Shown here piece by piece: positions 61,208 to 64,000 of a DNA stretch of 64,000 nucleotides. A program made the position numbers and the translations under genes. Each line of letters begins with the position of its first letter. The first letter of the stretch is position 1. The stretch is from Artocarpus heterophyllus (lineage: Eukaryota; Streptophyta; Magnoliopsida; Rosales; Moraceae), in NCBI GenBank assembly GCA_025403435.1, contig CM046341.1, positions 6,519,462-6,583,461 of the forward strand. Reading direction: 5' to 3'. The notes below the pieces were generated by a model. The model saw nothing but the letters and a program-made list of their open reading frames with translations. It was not told the DNA's origin and did not search any database.

Positions 61208-63120
61208 GAGATAAAACCCTAGATTTTTTCTCACATATTAAACCCTAAATCCCCATGCTTGTCATATAGTTATACCCATTGCTCAATCCCTTCAAACAAA
61301 AGGTATGTAGTATTTAATTTGAATTATAATTCATCAGTCTCATCTTGGTTTCTCACTGTTTTTTTAAATCTTGATATATGTATATATACATATATATTTA
61401 TGTTCTGTCTATATATTCTCTTCCTTGAAAGTGATAAAATTTTAACCCTGAAAATGTTTCTGTACTCGTTAGGGTTTTGAATTACAGGGTTTTGCGACTT
61501 CTCGTGGTATTTCAAATTCTCTCACGGACATATAAACTGAATCTTTCAGGTTTTTTTTTTTTTTTTTTGTGTTAGTTAGTTGGGTATGAATATATTTTTT
61601 TCGCTTGTCTAATATTGCACTTTTTTCCCATTTATATATTTACTGATCATCTTTAACTGTCTACTTGGTGTTTTTCTTATTTTAATTTATTTATTTGTTC
61701 CATCCTATAATGGACTGAAATTTAGCTTTATTTTTTTCCTAGTGAGTTCTGTGCCTTTCTGTTGCACAATTGAGATCCCTGTACTTCTCTGCAGTTGTTT
61801 AGGACTAAGCCCTAGTTCATCAATTCCTGTCTTGGAGTTCTTGTGAAGTTGGTTTCCTTAGAGAGAAAGATGAAATCACACTTGCACCGAAAGTACTTTT
61901 GCTTTTTTTTCCCCGTTGTTCCCCTAGCTATAGGTTTCTGTATGAAGTATGAAAATATTGGACATCCATTTCACAATAGGTAGGCTTTTTGTCTTTCAAA
62001 TGTCAAAATATGTAGATCTGATAGATAGATTGAGAGTTACGTGTACTTTCAAGTTTCCTTTCAATGTACTTGTGAAGTGTGATAGATGTCATCACCTAAT
62101 TACGTAATAGCTAATGTATATATCTTTGATAGATCTTTTTGAGTTGAAAACTGCTATATATGTCCAATTAAAAAACTGCTTGAAATATTGACAAGAGTAA
62201 GACAATTAACTATTTTCTTGTCCCATTACAAGATATTCTTATGATCAAATAAGCATCTAGCTTTTGCTGATCTAGCTCATAGTCAGTGTTATTTTTTCTT
62301 TCTGACTAATTTAGGTTCAGATCATGATGTTAGGAGCATATATACGGTGCTTTTTGCAACATTTCTTAGCAGTAATTTTTTTTCTTCTGTTATAAAAAGT
62401 AATAAAATTATTCCCTTTTAATTCTGATTTAGAAGAGAATGGATGATCATGTGGACCTTGGTTTAGTTTGCTTTCTTTTTTTTTTTCATTTTCTAGAAGC
62501 TTAGGAGATATGAAGCATAATTAATCTGGAAAAACAATATTAATTCAAAGCAGAACATATAGCAAAAAAGAGGCCAACCACTTGTAAAATTAAATTTCCA
62601 TTTGCATTATTAGTATCTTAACTACTACTAATAATGCACGTAGAAATGTAATGCATGTCTAAGTTTATTTTAATGTAGTGAAAGAGAAATGATTTTCTCT
62701 CCCTCTCTCCTCAGGTCTATCTACGTCCCTTCATGTTAGACATAGTTGTACCTTGAATTTTGAATTTTTGATCTCTCTTGTCGAAGCTCCATGAAATCAA
62801 GATTCCCAGTCATTTCTATTTTTTCTGAAACACCAACCAACCAAAAAGGGTCACCAGTTTGATTTCAATAGACCATAATCTGCTTTGGTTTTTTTTTTTT
62901 TTTTTTAATTTTTCCATATATTGACTCTCACTCAAAGTCTACGAGGCCACTGCCCTAGATTTGTTGAACTTGCATACCATTTAATCTAGTTACATACTGA
63001 CTATTAAATTGCAGTCTAATTAATTATATTATGTATTCAGAGAATTAAAATAAGCTCTTAATTATGTGCTTCTTTTTAAGGAATTTTTTAGTAATGTATC
63101 CGATACACAATCTGTTTGAA
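61208..63120. other. Downstream of MIR167: possible primary-transcript intron and AT-rich DNA
   Basis: AAGGTATGTAG at about 61300-61310 is a good splice donor, and a pyrimidine-rich GTACTTCTCTGCAG ends at 61794. These could bound an intron of the pri-microRNA (61303-61794). No protein gene is visible in the rest. Confidence 0.4.
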
Positions 63121-63425
63121 GCTTTTTTTTTTTTTTTTGGTACGAAAAAATTTCAATAACAGAAGAGGTGTCTCCCTAGAAATTTGAGTGTAAAGTACAC
63201 AAAGCCCAAACATAGTGAACGAACAGACTTTTGTAGCTTCTAGGAGTCCAATAAAACACAACATCACCCAAAAAAAAAAAAAATTACAATTCATAATTTC
63301 TAAAACATGAGCCAGCAAGTAATGCCCAATCTCGAGGATCAGAGCCCCTGCAAGTGGCTTCAGCTACCAATGTTGCATCACTTTCGACTTCAATGTTACG
63401 AGCAAGGTAAGTAGGAGATTAATAG
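63121..63425 (-). mobile_element. 5'-truncated LINE 3' end with RNase H tail
   Basis: A T-run at 63123-63139 is the poly-A tail of a minus-strand insertion. Reading leftward from about 63410 the frame gives IEVESDATLVAEATCRGSDP then RDWALLAGSCFRNYEL and a stop. This is the end of the RNase H-like domain of plant LINEs. Target duplications were not identified. Confidence 0.75.
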
Positions 63426-63980
63426 TGATGCATTGTTGATGGAAGCAAGGCATCATTACGATTTTTAGTGCTTCTGACATGGTGATAATCGCGTGCTTGA
63501 GTAGAGTGTATATATACTTATAAATATATATTACAATAAAAAGCGCTTCTAATTGAACTAATTTGAAATAAAAGTTCCGGGCTGGCTTAAAATTCCTCTC
63601 TTTTGCTTCGAAACTAATGTGGGACTAGCCTTTCCTGTCTGTTTTACCAGAAGTCCAACAATATATAGATATATATATATATATGTATGTATATACACAT
63701 ATGCAATCCCTTATACTGATTATTACTTAATTTCATATTTCATTTTCACCAGACCTGCATACAAATTGTGTTCACGGAAGCGAAATTCCTCTTTAATGTG
63801 AGAAATTTATCGTTTGCTTTTGATGGTGGATACTATTACACATACAAGGGAAATCTGAACAATATTCAATTTCTACTTTCTAGTACAAGAATATTGGATA
63901 CCTGTGGGAGCTTCGTTTACCAATTTTGAGCACATATGACACAACTTATAAGTACATGGAATCAATATTAATGTGAGAAG

Positions 63981-64000
63981 TGTGTGTGTGTGTGTGTGTG
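63981..64000. repeat. GT dinucleotide microsatellite running off the window end
   Basis: Ten GT units occupy the last 20 bases and probably continue beyond the window. Confidence 0.9.

Noticed and set aside
1..64000. Search for CRISPR arrays, tRNA or rRNA genes, bacterial operons or organelle DNA
   Set aside because: No regular spaced repeats, no clover-leaf with a GGTTCGAAT-type arm and A/B boxes, and no rRNA segments were seen. The window is ordinary plant nuclear DNA.

Overview
This window is nuclear DNA from a flowering plant, most likely a eudicot. Genes have many introns, intergenic DNA is AT-rich, and plant transposable elements are abundant. By my reading it holds four protein-coding genes and one microRNA gene: a p24 beta-type GOLD-domain cargo receptor (1921-4592, +), a DUF3700 'aluminium-induced protein' with YGL and LRDR motifs (20572-22638, +), the meiotic recombinase DMC1 (23342-26701, -), a large LRR-EDR1-kinase protein (37961-43389, +), and a MIR167 precursor (about 61111-61207, +). 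Exon models were read by hand. Every one closes in frame with plausible splice sites, giving proteins of 217, 251, 342 and 1119 residues.

From memory, p24 beta3, the YGL/LRDR protein, DMC1 and MIR167A also sit close together and in this order on Arabidopsis chromosome 3 (At3g22845, At3g22850, At3g22880, At3g22886). If so, the window is an expanded syntenic copy of that block. The LRR-EDR1-kinase gene resembles At1g04210 and is not part of that Arabidopsis interval.

Layout: 1-1.7 kb is AT-rich DNA with a 213-bp tandem duplication. 1.7-4.6 kb is the p24 gene. 4.6-9.06 kb is a decayed retroelement complex containing a 1.2-kb head-to-head inverted repeat of a gag-like gene, then a second gag relic. 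10.47-19.30 kb is a complete, very young Ty3/gypsy chromovirus (Tekay/Del type) on the minus strand, with nearly identical LTRs, a GAGTA target duplication, PBS, PPT and one uninterrupted 1579-residue polyprotein. 20.4-27 kb holds the YGL/LRDR gene and DMC1, which converge. 28.26-31.12 kb is a solo LTR related to the young element (target duplication CAATT). 33.16-35.00 kb is a second, copia-like solo LTR (target duplication GTAAG). 36.3-37.3 kb is a possible Mutator-like non-autonomous element. 37.7-43.4 kb is the kinase gene. 44.6-45.5 kb is a LINE 3' fragment with a MITE-like insertion. 51.5-57.0 kb is a LINE split by a 3.6-kb LTR. 60.9-61.3 kb is MIR167, and 63.1-63.4 kb is another LINE 3' end.

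The genes do not form a pathway. They act in ER-Golgi trafficking (p24), stress or auxin-responsive metabolism (YGL/LRDR), meiotic recombination (DMC1), signalling (LRR-EDR1-kinase) and auxin response through ARF6/ARF8 (miR167). The most notable points are a U12-type AT-AC last intron in DMC1, the intact young chromovirus, the head-to-head gag inverted repeat, and the kinase's DFD in place of DFG.
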